Of a stretch of 64,000 bases of DNA, positions 45,301 through 56,870 are shown piece by piece. Numbering within the stretch: the first letter of the stretch is position 1; each line of letters begins with the position of its first letter. A model generated the notes under the pieces. It was not told where the DNA came from. It saw only the letters and a list, made by a program, of their open reading frames with translations, and searched no databases. The stretch is from Vitis vinifera. Lineage: Eukaryota; Streptophyta; Magnoliopsida; Vitales; Vitaceae. Where the stretch lies: positions 6,024,501 to 6,088,500 of the forward strand of contig NC_081818.1 of assembly GCF_030704535.1 (NCBI RefSeq), read 5' to 3'. A program made the position numbers and the translations under genes.

Positions 45301-47758
45301 CCTCTTATAGAAGGTAGTATAAGTAGTCATACTTGTTCCCAACTTGTAAAAATAATGCAAAAAATTGCAGAACACTAGAGCTTTGGTCCTTTGAGGCATG
45401 TGGATGACAGGCAGTTTAAGCAGTCCAAAATTTGTTTCATCTTTAGCATGACATGCAAATCACAAAGAATTACAGTCCCACAAAATTTTAGGGTGGATAA
45501 ACTGAGATGACAAATTAGAAATGCAAACACTAAAGTTTGCAAAATTTGGATAAGATACAGGGGAACTAACCAAGAATGTTAAAGAGATATTATCAAGTAC
45601 CCATCCATCCAGTTTTGTCATCTTGATTCATTTAATGTTAGATGCAAAACAATAGCAAGACGATGTGAACAGAAAAGTTAGTACATGCTGGATGAAGTAG
45701 GGGTCTGAATTGTTGCATAATGAATATGCTGATATATATCAATCAATTGAATAAAAAATTTATACTACAGCTATAAAATAAGCCATATTTCTACAGTAAA
45801 ATGCTGGGTAATCAATAACAAAGCTGTTGAAAGAGAACCTAGGCCCAAGGCACAACACTCCATCTATAGTACTTTGTTTGCCAAGGTGCACGCCTTACTG
45901 AAGAGGGAAGATGATATGACAGATGAAAAGAACTGGCTTCAAACTAGGGACAATCCAAACACTCAATAAGGCTCAAAGAAGATCATTGTGCTTCCAAATA
46001 TCCATCAATACCACAATGACAAACAAATAAGCCTTTGAAGCAGTTATGTTATGGCAGCTCGTTATGGCTCTGTTTTGAATTAAATGGGTCATGCCCTCCA
46101 CAGTAAGAGAGGCCCTTTTTGGGCTGGCATGGATCTTTCTGCAAGAAGAAGAAGAAAAAAACTTGGAAAGCTACTCTTTTGTATTTATTTTGGATCAAGT
46201 TATCAAGTAATCCCTCATGTATATTTTTTGGGGGTTGGTTAGAGTTACAGAGTTAATAGCTCTTTGTCCATGTTAGACTTCATCAACTCCCTGAGCTGTA
46301 GGTACAGGCAGGGAAATCATTTTTTGTTCATCCCTCAACTTTGGTTGGCCTTCTCACGCCTTTGTATACAACATGTATATTTTGAGCGTCCTTTTGTTAC
46401 ATAGTTTTAATATATTTTATCTTTGCCTATAAAAAAAGGTTTGTTTATGATTTTCTCTTTCTTTTCCCTTTTTGTAATTTTACAAAAATAAAGAAAAAAT
46501 GCTACTGAAGAAGAAATTTTTTTCATTAGAGTAACATGTTAGCATCTGAGAACTAAATGCTCTACTAGCGAATTGTGAAATGCCTACTGCAAGAATGACA
46601 AAGAATTAAAGCTGCAATGGTGAGTTTACAAAATAAATGTGTTATGAAGATGTTGCTTTTGCAAATACCAGAAATGCAAATGAGAAAAATCATAAAATAA
46701 TTGCTAAACTTATACTATAAGTTATTTCAACTGGCTAATAGTTGGGTTTCTGAAACCCAATATATCCTTCCATGTATCACAATCTTCCTTTTGATGAAAT
46801 TAAATATCACCATTTCCACTTAATAAAAGATGATTCCTAGGGTTTAAAAGATCACACATCAAGAATATGATTGGCTTGCTCGCCCCATTGTGTAATTAAC
46901 ACATTTCTTTCTGATAATAAATTAAATAAATAAATAAAAATATGCATGGACTGTGTCCATTGAAGGCTACAGAGTAATGCAAAGCACTCATACCTCCTCA
47001 ATGCTGCCGTCCTCAGTCATGGTGTTGAGCGAAAGCATAGCTTCATCAAGTATATTTTCCAAATCATCAATGTAAAGCGGCTCTGATGAAAATAGGAATT
47101 ACCAAAAAAAGATCAAAAAAATGTATATCAGAATCAGAGACCAAAACATCACTTAGGTTCTTAGGTTCTGTTTTATTCAAAATTGTAACCCAAAATCACA
47201 ATTCAATACGGAATTCACAAAATTGACATTATCTGTTCCAATTAAAACCAATTAAAAACATGGCTAAATTCGAAACCCACGATAGCAAGGTATTACTGAT
47301 CTATATCACATGCTCCAATCAAGTATCAGTTCATATTTCACAAAAACCACATCAATTTCCAAATTGATGTACAAATTTGAAATATTTAATCATAAAATCC
47401 AGTTAAATGGCCATTAGAAATTTACAGTTCGATCAAGCGTCAATTCGGAGCATATATATATATATATCAAATCATTAATTCGACTAATCAGAAGCCGAAT
47501 ACTTCAAAAAATCAAATAAAATGAAGTGCAAGAATTCGGAAATGAAATGAATGTTGAAAAGTTACCCCTGGAGTGTGTGAACCAGGAGAAGATGTCGAGG
47601 GCGAGTTGGTCGGCAAGCTGGCTAGACTGACGACCACCCCACTCGTTATGGACGGCCATCTGGAGAGCAGACCACTGCGACAGAAGCATTACTATGCCTT
47701 GTTGCAGATGATGAGTTGCCTCCTCTGACAGCTGTGGCGCTACGCCTCCACTATCCAT
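39397..47758 (-). CDS. TSR2: pre-rRNA-processing protein TSR2 homologue
   Basis: There are four exons (minus strand): 47758-47566, 47082-46994, 45109-44999 and 39630-39397. They total 627 nt, 208 residues plus stop, with matching phases and GT-AG introns. TSR2 is a small chaperone that in yeast escorts ribosomal protein eS26 (Rps26) to the pre-40S particle. Family marks are visible: a helical N-terminus with LSQWSALQMAVHNEWGG (about 26-42), EPLYIDDLENILDEAM (from about 66), an acidic run of nine Asp residues near 137-150 (like TSR2 acidic tails that bind basic eS26), and the C-terminal DGWVVVASKRNRGKR. Intron 3 (39631-44998, 5368 bp) is large because of a composite transposon. No coding lesion is seen; the acidic run is encoded by a trinucleotide repeat and may vary in length. 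Confidence 0.9.
39797..39836. repeat. homopolymer C run followed by CA repeat
   Basis: Twenty-four C in a row (39797-39820), preceded by CCCACCACC-like sequence, continue into an (AC)n run. It lies in TSR2 intron 3, close to the last exon. Confidence 0.9.
40112..42374. mobile_element. composite TIR element carrying gene fragments, in TSR2 intron 3
   Basis: The ends are inverted repeats: left GGTGGTGTTTGTTTTTTTGG, right complement GGTGGCGTTTGTTTTTTTGG (one mismatch, continuing CTT). They are flanked by a 3-bp direct repeat TCA (40109-40111 and 42375-42377). The 2263-bp interior has no transposase. It holds a C-rich, leader-like stretch (about 40265-40460), unassigned plus-strand sequence to about 41560, and a fragment of a TIR-NBS-LRR resistance gene (41560-41910, minus). 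This is the layout of a gene-capturing Pack-type element. A 3-bp duplication can arise by chance, so the borders rest mainly on the TIRs. Confidence 0.65.
41560..41910 (-). pseudogene. LRR fragment of a TIR-NBS-LRR resistance gene
   Basis: The minus strand reads a few leucine-rich repeats in the style of grape TMV-resistance-N-like proteins: VNLELLPRGIYKWKHLQTLS, then CNGCSKLERFPEIKGNM, then LRVLDLSGTTIMDLPSSITH and LNGLQTLLLQECLKLHQIPN. The frame is lost on both sides. Upstream pieces near 41930-42130 may be a more decayed part of the same gene. There is no NB-ARC or TIR domain, so it cannot make a receptor. Confidence 0.85.
42968..43290. repeat. intronic duplication, copy A
   Basis: About 320 bp resembling copy B at 44370-44690. 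Shared phrases include GTCAGGTTTGG, GGAATTGCAC, TTCTAATGGC, CAGAACTCT and GAGAATGCATG, in the same order. Both lie in TSR2 intron 3, 1.4 kb apart. The function is unknown. Confidence 0.65.
44370..44690. repeat. intronic duplication, copy B
   Basis: Partner of copy A at 42968-43290, with the same order of shared phrases and moderate divergence. The sequence between the copies contains a smaller internal repeat (GGGATGGAGAAGGAAGGAG-like, near 43950 and 44032). Confidence 0.65.
46040..46440 (+). mobile_element. LINE 3' end remnant in TSR2 intron 2
   Basis: Plus-strand translation near 46080-46200 gives GWHGSFCKKKKKKTWKAT and LYLFWI, the typical end of the zf-RVT region of plant LINEs. It is followed by the usual tail (about 46340-46440) ending TTTGCCTATAAAAAAA. 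It is antisense to the host gene. Confidence 0.6.
47454..47467. repeat. short AT microsatellite
   Basis: An (AT)7-type run lies in TSR2 intron 1. Confidence 0.7.
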
Positions 47759-47995
47759 GGCAAAACCCTAACCTAGTTCTCCCTCTGCAAAATCCTTACT
47801 TCCTCTCTTTCCCTGTGATAATATTTTTATTTTGGAGGTCAAAATAGTAATTTTTTCACTATTAAAGTATTAATATTAATATTTTTAAAAATAAAATTTT
47901 TCTTACATTATATAAATATGAATATCCCTTTAATTATAAACACATTTTAAAATTTTAAGAAATCATCAAAATAGACAAATCTATATAATTGGGTA

Positions 47996-50090
47996 CAAGG
48001 ATGAAAGTTTCCATTTTTTTCGCCGAAATTTCGGGTTTCGGTGGTCGGCGTTACGAAAGAGGGGGGCGAAATGTCGATGGGAGAAATTTCGCCAAATTTC
48101 GGTTAAAATCGGCGAAAAAATCGGCGAAATCTTCAAAAAATAGCCGGACACTGCAATTTATCGGCGAATTTTCGGTTTGTATAGCCGATTTTTTTCCGAT
48201 TTTTCTGAAAATTTCCCGATATTTCCTACCAGTCCAGCCCGCGCACAGGTGACAAAATCTGATCATGATTTGCAGGCAAAGGTTGTGTTTTTTAGCCTGG
48301 CTCAAAAATCGTGGATTTAGGGTTCGTGAAATTTAAATCCAATGGCACAACAGCAAAGAGACCCTTAAAACAGATCCAGAAAACACAGGGAGTAAAAGAA
48401 AAGCAATTTTTTTGGTTTTCTTTGGGGGTTTTGAATGGATTTTCTCGGAAATCAAACGAGAATGAATTTTCCCGGAAATCGAATGGGGGATGGATTTTCT
48501 TGGGAATCAAACGAGGGTTGCAAAAAAAAATAATATCAACGTGATTAGATTAGTACCTGCGAGGATTGAGAGTGGCAGAGGAAAATAGGTCTTTTTTAGG
48601 AATTCTCTCGGCAGAGGGCAACTTCAGAAAAGGGGAATTCTCTCGGCTGGAGGGCAAGTTCAGAAGTGGGTGGCCCTTTTAATTTTTAGATTTAGTAGAG
48701 GTAAAAAAAAAAACAAATCATCAGAACAATTTTCCTCTATCCATATAAATAATTATAAATTATCGAATTTTATTTTGATTATTAAATAAATTAATATTAA
48801 TAAAAAAAGTTGTTACTATATATTTTTAATAAAATTTTAAAAATTAAATCTCAAATAAAATATTTTATATAAATTAATTTAATTTTCATTTAAAATATAA
48901 TAAAACATGTTTTAATAAAAGTATTTTAAAAATTTTTAAATAAATATTATCTTCAATTGGGTCCTCTTCATCTAACAATATAATGAAACTACATCGATCT
49001 CTTCCTTAGTATAAGGACTATTGTAATATCATATGTATTATATTTATAAATAAATTGTTTTTATTCAATAAAATCAAATATTTTTTAATTCAATTCTAAC
49101 TTTATACACTTTCAAAATTCATATATATTATTTTTAAAATTCAAATATCGAATCTACCCATATATCTTTATTTACGATATTTTTCTTCTTAATTATATAT
49201 ATATATATGTCAATTACACTTACAAGATAACTTTAAAATGTGTATTTTTACTTATTTTATTATTTTTTGAAGTTTTTTCAAGCATTCCTATTAATTTTAA
49301 ATAATTTTCACTCTATTGATATTTATAAAAAAAACATCCACCGATATTTCTCCGATATTTCCGATATATCCGTAAAATCGAAGTAACGATATATCCGTAA
49401 AAACCGATATTTCAATCCTTGATCATGAGAACAATTTTCCTCTCTCTATATAAATAATTATTAATTATCTAATGATTAAATCACTACTATGGATTAAAAT
49501 TTGGTTTTTATCGATGATATTTTATGAATTAAAATTAATTTGATAAGATAAATTATTAATAATTTTAATTATTTAAATAAATTAATGTTAATAAAAGAAA
49601 GTTGTTACCACATATTTTTAATAAAATTTTAGAAATTAGATCTCAAATAAAATATTTTATTGATATTTCAATTTAGACCTAGTGCGATGGTCCAAAATTG
49701 AAACTGGATGTGATCCAATAGTCAAAATTGAACCTCAAGCTATGTGATAATATGTATAAATTATTGATATTTACTAAAATAAGTTTTTCATGAAACTTCA
49801 TAATGGGTGTATAAGTACAACTGACATAATATAATTATGTTTAATATCGCAAATCATATTATATATATATATATATATATATATCAAATTCTTCACCAAA
49901 ACAACTTTAAATTGTTTATTATACTTTTAATTACATTAATACGAGGTTTTTTACATTTTCATAAGTTTTTATCAATTTTTTGCTTATCAAAATTTTTTTC
50001 CAAAATATCTGTCAATATTTATTCGATATCCGATATATCCGTAAAATCAAGTTACCGATATATCCGTGATTACCGATATTTTCATCATTG
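47996..50090. mobile_element. second non-autonomous hAT-type element
   Basis: The 2095-bp element is flanked by the exact 8-bp direct repeat ATTGGGTA (47988-47995 and 50091-50098). The ends CAAGGATGAAA and (complement) CAATGATGAAA form an imperfect terminal inverted repeat, which with the 8-bp duplication fits hAT. Both subterminal zones repeat words like CCGATATATCCG. On the minus strand, 48300-48515 is about 90% like 15440-15650 of the first hAT element. The right-hand part appears twice (48716-49420 and 49421-50090), giving a second copy of the right end. No transposase is visible. It sits between the divergently transcribed TSR2 and SMP genes. Confidence 0.82.
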
Positions 50091-50369
50091 ATTGGGTACG
50101 GTTGTTACCTATTCTCAAATTTCACTTTTTTTTTTCTATAAATAATAATAAATAATATTTAATTTTATTAATTTAAAAAGTTTTTTAATAGTACTTTTAT
50201 TATAAATATTTAAAAAAAATCAAGTTTAAATATAAAAAATAATAATATTTTTTATTATATATTATATAATAAAAAAATTAATGGATTACTACTCCCATAA
50301 TTTTATTTATTTATTTTTTTAATTGTTAGGTTTCTGAATATAATTTTAAGGATAGGGCTGGTAATTATA

Positions 50370-50470
50370 CACCACGTGTCAAAACATGTCCAATTTATAT
50401 GCGGCCACGTTTCACCCCCCACAAACATACGTGTCCAAACGTCCAGCCCTTCCATGCACGTATAACAATA
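50370..50470 (+). promoter_or_regulatory. seed/ABA promoter module: ABREs, RY element, TATA
   Basis: The region 45-145 bp before the ATG holds a G-box/ABRE (CACGTG at 50373-50378 within ACGTGTC), a second ACGTGTC at 50429-50435, a CCACGTTT core near 50405, an RY element CATGCA at 50453-50458, and a TATA-like TATAACAA at 50461. ABREs are bound by ABI5-type bZIP factors and RY elements by ABI3/FUS3-type B3 factors, so the set predicts expression in maturing seed and under ABA. Confidence 0.8.
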
Positions 50471-50513
50471 CACTGACAACCAGAGGAACTCAATTCGACA
50501 ACATCTCAAAAAA

Positions 50514-51480
50514 ATGAGCCAACAGCAACCACAGAGGCCTCAGGACCAGCAGCAACCGATCAAGTACGGGGACGTTTTTAACGTTCAGGGCGACCTGGGG
50601 ATGAAGCCGGTGGCGCCGGCCGACGCCTCCATGATGCAGGCTGCTGAGACTGTTGTGCTGGGCAAGACTGGGAAAGGGGCTGCTGCGTCAACTATGCAGT
50701 CGGCGGCAGCCAAGAATGAGAGGGCTGGTTTTGTGGGTCACAACCAAGGTACTGATGTTGCAGGAGATCAAGGCGTGGCCATTGCTGAGATTCAACTTCC
50801 TGGGAGACGTACCATCACCGAATCCATTGGGGATCAGGTTCTTAATCTGTTTATAACGAATATGTTAGATCGAGATTCGTAAATTATCTTCTGGATGGAT
50901 TCATTATTTAAATACTTCTTGGTTGTTGGATAGGTTGTTGGGGAATACAGTGCAGCAGCTCCGCTGACACCGCCGTCCGCGGCGGGAGGGAGAGTGGGTG
51001 CAATCACAATAGGAGAAGCACTGGAAGCGGCAGCTCTGGCTGCCGGAGGGAAGCCGGTGGAATGGAGCGACGCAGCGGCTGTACAAGCAGCGGAAGTAAG
51101 AGCAGCAGGTCGCACCACCACAGCACCCGGTGGTGTTGGTGCCGCAGCTCAGTCGGCGGCGACTCTCAACGCTCGAACTAGTCGAAACGAAGACAAGACA
51201 AAGCTGGCTGATGTTCTCACGGTACGTACATATATATAATTAGTAGTTTCCTGGTGAAGAGAAGATGGATTGATTTTGTTTTGGGTAATTGATTTGGAAG
51301 GATGCAAGCGAGAAGTTACCAAGAGATAAGGCGGCGACAAGAAGGGATGCGGAAGGGGTGGTGAGAGCAGAGGTGAGGAATGATCCGAATCTGACTACAT
51401 ATCCTGGAGGAGTGGCAGCTGCCGTGGCTGCTGCAGCTAGGCTGAACCAGTCCGATAACAAACGAGACTCTACCAATTAA
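50514..51480 (+). CDS. seed maturation protein (SMP family, LEA D-34 type)
   Basis: There are three exons: 50514-50837, 50934-51221 and 51301-51480. They total 792 nt, 263 residues plus stop, with all introns in phase 0. The protein has three SMP repeats: about 15-75 (KYGDVFNVQGDLGMKPVAP), about 125-190 (ITIGEALEAAALAAGGKPVE) and about 205-258 (DASEKLPRDKAATRRDAEGV). Composition is rich in Ala, Gly and charged residues with no signal peptide, as expected for an intrinsically flexible late embryogenesis abundant protein that protects seed cells during drying. The start follows the leader directly downstream of an ABRE/RY promoter at 50370-50470. GC content is well above the surroundings, as is common for LEA coding regions. 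The gene is complete. Confidence 0.95.
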
Positions 51481-52414
51481 TGCACCAGCCGGACATTGGC
51501 AAAATTGGAGGAGATCAACCCATGTCACAGCATCTTATCATCTCCTCCAATCCTACTTCCGGTGGCTGTGTTTTATCTTATGCATATGTTTGGATGCCAC
51601 TGTTTGATGATTTTCCTTTTGAATATTATCGTTTTGAGTTGAGTTTCACCAATTCTTCAATTTATTGTTTACCCACTTAGGACTATTTTAGGTTGCAAGA
51701 ATATTTTGGGTTGTGAAAAAGATTTTTCTTGTATAAAATATTAAAAGAATAATATCAAAAATTATTTTTAAAAATTGTTTTTGAAATATTTTTTTTTAGT
51801 CTTTGCGCTGGTAACTATTTTAGAAAATAATTTCAAAAAATAGTTTTCTTAGTTTTTTATAATAAAAACCTGTTTAAAAACCCAAAACTTAAAATGTTTA
51901 TAACCTATTTTTAAATATATTTTAAAAATAATTTTATATGTATAATTATTTTTTAAAACAATTAAAAAATAATTTAAAAAAATTCTCCAAAACATAAAAA
52001 TAGTTTTGGGCTATTAAATGTGTTTTTTTATATTTTGTCAAACGGGTTCTTATTTTTTTTAAATAATTTTTAAAATCATTATTTTTCTATATAAGTGATT
52101 TTCAAAGGTTTTTATTTTATGTATAAATTATTATTATTTCATGATTTAAAAAAAACATTAATATAGGTTTTTAGAGGTTTTTATCTTATATATAAAATTT
52201 AAGTTATGACTATTATATGATTTTAAAAAAATTTTAAAATAAAAACAACACTAAATGTTTCAACATTTATTTTATTTTTTTTAAATAAGAATATTATTTT
52301 ATAAATATAATATCTTCTAAAAATTGATTTATTTTAATTTGAAAGTATTATCAAATTTTTTTAAAATTATTATTTTTAAGATAAATTTTAAATTTTGTTT
52401 TATTTTATATAAAA

Positions 52415-52441
52415 GTTATTATTATTATTATTATTATTATT
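52415..52441. repeat. ATT microsatellite
   Basis: About nine ATT units in a row. Confidence 0.85.
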
Positions 52442-53635
52442 GATGTTACTATCATATAGCTGAATATTAATACATTTATTAATTATATAATTACAAATAA
52501 AAAATAAAAATAATAGCGATGAACAATAAAATAAGTACCATCGCCATTGATTTTGACCACTCCAACCCACTTGAGTGCATCCCAACAAGAAGTTTGAGAG
52601 TTTGTCCATGATATCACCATCCTTCAAACAACATAATCGCCCAAGACACTTGCAATCACATGCGAGAGAGGTTGTCCACAATACCACCATCCACGACAGT
52701 GACGAGACCATCATCCTTTTATTTTAGAATTTTTAATAAAAGTACAACTATTTTAAAAATATTATTTTAAAATTCAACACATTGAAAAATATTTTTCAAT
52801 TTTACGAGAATTTGCATCACGTTGGATTCTGAAGATATCGACTTTTGATAAATAAAAATAAAAATTCAACTCAAATAAAAAATAAATAAAAAATCCTGAC
52901 CTATTTCTCTCTTTCTCCCTTATCCATTTCCCTCGATTAGTTGTTTACAATGAGTTCAATGAGTGGAGTTCCAAACTCAAGGCATCGATATCAACTTGTA
53001 AGGAGGTGAAAGCACATATCTAGGACATTATCGACACCTTCGCCAATTATTGTAACATTTTTAGTGTTCTACTAGTTTATGATTCCGATCGCTACTCAAC
53101 CTTTGAGAGCATCATGTGGTGGCTTGATGGGCGCAAAAGTGAGTGCTTTTTGTTTTATTTATTTATTTGTTTGTTTTAAGTATTTTGTTTTCTCATTGAC
53201 GAAGCGTAGGAAAGTTGAAGAAATTGAACTTTCCCTTATAATTTTTTTAATAGTATTGACAGAAGTTCTAAAGGTTTGAATTGCTTGGATTTATTTGTTC
53301 TACTTTTGAAAAAAAAGTGGGAAAAATACTTTAGTGAGTTTATAATCCTTGGTAATTAACTTTCTTGCTAGAATGATTTAATTTTGATTATCAAAACCAT
53401 TTCTTTTTATGGAAACTAGTAACCTGATCTATCTATTAGTCATTTATGGCTAACATATCAGCCCATAGTTTGAGGTCCCGTGCCACACTCTTAAGTTGAT
53501 TTATGGCTAGAAGTTGCACTAATAGGGTATTTATGAATTCACAAAATGTTTGTAAAATTTTGAAGGCATTTACCCTAGATTTGCGAAATTTATTTTGTGC
53601 AAATATTGAACTAAGTTCAGGATTCAATGGAAATT

Positions 53636-54016
53636 AAAGGTCTATTTGATAATTGTTTTCAAAAATAATTCTAAAAAATAGTTTTTGAATTTTTTTTTAA
53701 TTTAATTTTTATAAAATAAAAGTCTATTTAGAAGCATAAATTTTGTTAATATATTTAAATATATTTTATTTTTTTATATATATAGTATTTTATTTCTAAT
53801 CATTTTATATGTTTATACAATAATTTATTAAAACAACTCTCATAAAACAAGTGAAAATAAGAGAAAAAAACTAAAAATGTTTTCTAAAAACACCATTTGT
53901 TCTTAAGAACAGAAAACAAAAAATGGATTTTTCTTATCAAACATGTTTTTTTTTGTATTTTTTGTTCTGAAAAATAAAAAAAAATGTTCTAAAAGATAGT
54001 TCTAAATAGATCATAA
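53636..54016. mobile_element. MITE-like inverted-repeat element
   Basis: The left edge reads GGTCTATTTGATAATTG and the complement of the right edge GATCTATTTAGAACTATC. The interior is A/T-rich with mirrored AAAACATTTTT and ATTCTAAAAAATAG words. A relative is at about 56541-56870. The class is uncertain. Confidence 0.5.
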
Positions 54017-55069
54017 CTATTTCCTATTTTGAATGGCATGAATCCCTTCACTAAGAAATGAAAGTATAATAATGAAAGTATAAAAACTACTGCTTTTAAA
54101 GTATAATAATTTACATCTTATTTAGGATGGAATGAATTTTAGGAACTTTCTTTTACATAGAATAACAAATTGGGTTGGAATTCCCGTATGGGTTTTTGCT
54201 ACCATCCCTTACCATGATGAATGAAACATTCAAGGGACATCTATTTGTGACACTCACACAACAATGAAGTTATTCGTATATATCATCGTGGGTGAGTACA
54301 TGTCAGTCCCAGAAAAGCCAAAAATGGAACATACATATCATCGATGTCTATAATGGAAGAGGAAGACTCCTTTGTACGACATAGATTAAGGATGTTATTA
54401 TATATGGGTTGTATTTTGGATATTATTATTATTTTCTATGTTGTTATTTTGGACAAATAGTCATTATATATATATCTATTACTTGTTATATTTTGAATTT
54501 AGTAATTGTTGGTTAACATAAGTTCCATAGTATTGCTACTATTTTGGATTTATTTTGGAAGGTGTCGATTCAATTGACATTTAATTGACTCATCATTTAA
54601 TTGACTTATTTTGATTAATATTGGTTTACAAAGCCAAAATATTAATTATGATGTATGCATGTAATAAAATTTAAAATTCTCTCTTAAAATCTTATAAAAA
54701 AGAAAATAAAAATTATTTTAAAATTATAAATTTTTTTATAAATAAATTATAAAAGAGCAAATAAAGATTATTTTAAAATTATTATTATTTTTTAAATAAA
54801 GTTGTTTTATGAATAAACAATTTTTATGTATAAGGATATCGTTTCTTAAAGTAACTTTTTACATGATACAAATTATTCGTAAAAAAATAATAGAATGATT
54901 AACTTTAATGAACAAATAAAATTAATGTTTAAGGAAGTTGTATTTCAAGTAGCACCCATTTAATGCAAAATTTTAAATAGCGACAAATTTCCAAAATTTT
55001 AAATTAAAGACCTATAGTTTTGATTTTTTGAGGACTTGAGAAATAATGAGTAAATAAATATAATACTTA

Positions 55070-56365
55070 GTGAATGTTTGGTAAACCTACTTAATAACTT
55101 AAAGTGACATAATAATTTAATTTTAGTCATTAAGTAAATTAAGTATATTTGATAAAATAACTTTATGATATGATTTAAAGTAAAAAAAACTTTAAATAAT
55201 AAGTGAAAACAACTAATTTATTCATAAGTCTACATCTTTGGGGGTGTTTAATAAAACTTAATACTTATTAATTAATAATTTAAGTTGACTTTAAGTTAAA
55301 TTATATTTAAGTTGTATGCTTAAACTGATTTAAAATAAGAATTAAGTAATAAATTTGTTTGATAAAATTATCATAAAGTTTATTTTTAATTATTAAATTG
55401 ACATATTTATTCTCATAAATTATAATTAGGGTGAAGGAGATCGAATACTAATAGAGGTTGTAGAGTAACAAAAGAGATCGTTGAAGTAATTAGAAAAAAT
55501 GAGAATAAAAATGTAGACTTAAGAATAAGTTAATTATTTTTACTTATTACTTAAAATTGTTTTTAACTTTAAGTTATAAAGCTATTTTACTAAACTTATG
55601 GGGTGTTTGGTAAAACTTAATACTTATTAGTTAGTAACTTAAGTTGAATTATACTTAAGTTATTGACTTAAAACGTGTTATCAGATTCTTATTTTAAGTA
55701 TTATGGTTGTGTAATAAAAATAACTTAAAATTTATTTAAATAATCAAATTGACATATTTATTCTCATAAATTATAATTAAGACAAAGGATGTTGAGTAAC
55801 AATGAAGGTTGTAGGGTAGCAAAATAAATCATAGATGTAATTAAAACAAATGATGATAAAAATGTGAACTTAAGAATAAGTTAATTGTTTTTACTTATTA
55901 CTTAAAGTTGTTTTTGACTCTAAGTCATACTATTAAATTATTTTATCAAACATACTTAATTTACTTAATGACTTAAATTAAATTATTAAGTCACTTTAAG
56001 TTATTAAGTTAGTTTTCCAAATACTTACTACTTAATTTACTTAAAGACTTAAATTAAGTTACTTTAAATTGGTTTACTAAACACCCACTTCATTTTATAT
56101 TTTTACTTACCCTAAATACTTTCATGATCTCCTTTATTATTTCACAACCTTCATCGTTACTCAACCTCATTTTCCCTAATTATAATTTATGAGGATAAAT
56201 TTATTATTTTGATGGTTTAGAATAAGTTTTAAGTTTATTTTATCAAATAATCTTAATATTTAGAGTAAAAATTAAGTAATATATTTTAATTCAATAATTT
56301 AAGTATAATTTAATATAAATTAATTTAATTCATTAAGTAATTATGGTAAAGCCCTTTCAATTATT
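55070..56365. mobile_element. nested cluster of Tourist-like MITEs
   Basis: At least three partly nested copies are present. Left edges are at 55070 (GTGAATGTTTGGTAAACC, after TTA), about 55240 (GGGGGTGTTTAATAAAAC) and about 55600 (GGGGTGTTTGGTAAAAC); right edges are near 56022 and 56088 (TTTACTAAACACCCAC). Internal words such as CCTAATTATAATTTATGAGG recur, including after 56100, so a further partial copy follows. All belong to the family at 17130 and 31327. Confidence 0.65.
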
Positions 56366-56540
56366 GTTTTGATAAAGTGAAACCTTTTTCTTTATTAAAA
56401 TAATGTGAATTAGACCTTGAAGAAGAACATATTTTCTTGAATCCGCTGAACAAGAAAAAATAATAATAAAATAATCATAGTTGTTGATATAATAATATGG
56501 ACTTCAATATCAATAAGAATTTTATAGGTAAAAATTATGG

Positions 56541-56870
56541 TCTGTTTGGCCATTTTTTTGTAGAATAGTTTTTTTTGTTTTCTAAAACAAGAAAAACAAC
56601 AAAAACACGTTTAATAATTAAAAATTATTTTATATTTTTTAATTATTTTATATTATTTTTTTAAGATTATTTTAAAAAATAATTATATAAGTACGTATAA
56701 TTAAAAATAAAGTACCCAATATAAAAATTATTTTAAAAATATATTTAAAAATAAATTAAAAACATTTTAATAATTTTTATTTCATAAAATATAAAAAAAT
56801 ATTTTTTAAAAACTATTTTTTAGAACTATTTTTTAAAATAATTATCAAATAAACCGTTATTAATACGTGT
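56541..56870. mobile_element. MITE-like inverted-repeat element
   Basis: The left edge resembles GGTCTGTTTGGCCATT and the complement of the right edge AACGGTTTATTTGATAATT, with an A/T-rich mirrored interior. It is similar in design to the element at 53636. Confidence 0.5.

Noticed and set aside
51316-51528. Minus-strand frames over the SMP gene
   Set aside because: They are antisense shadows of a GC-rich Ala/Gly coding region.
52400-52714. 104-residue minus frame with an Asn run
   Set aside because: The Asn run is the ATT microsatellite in another frame, and nothing else is recognisable.
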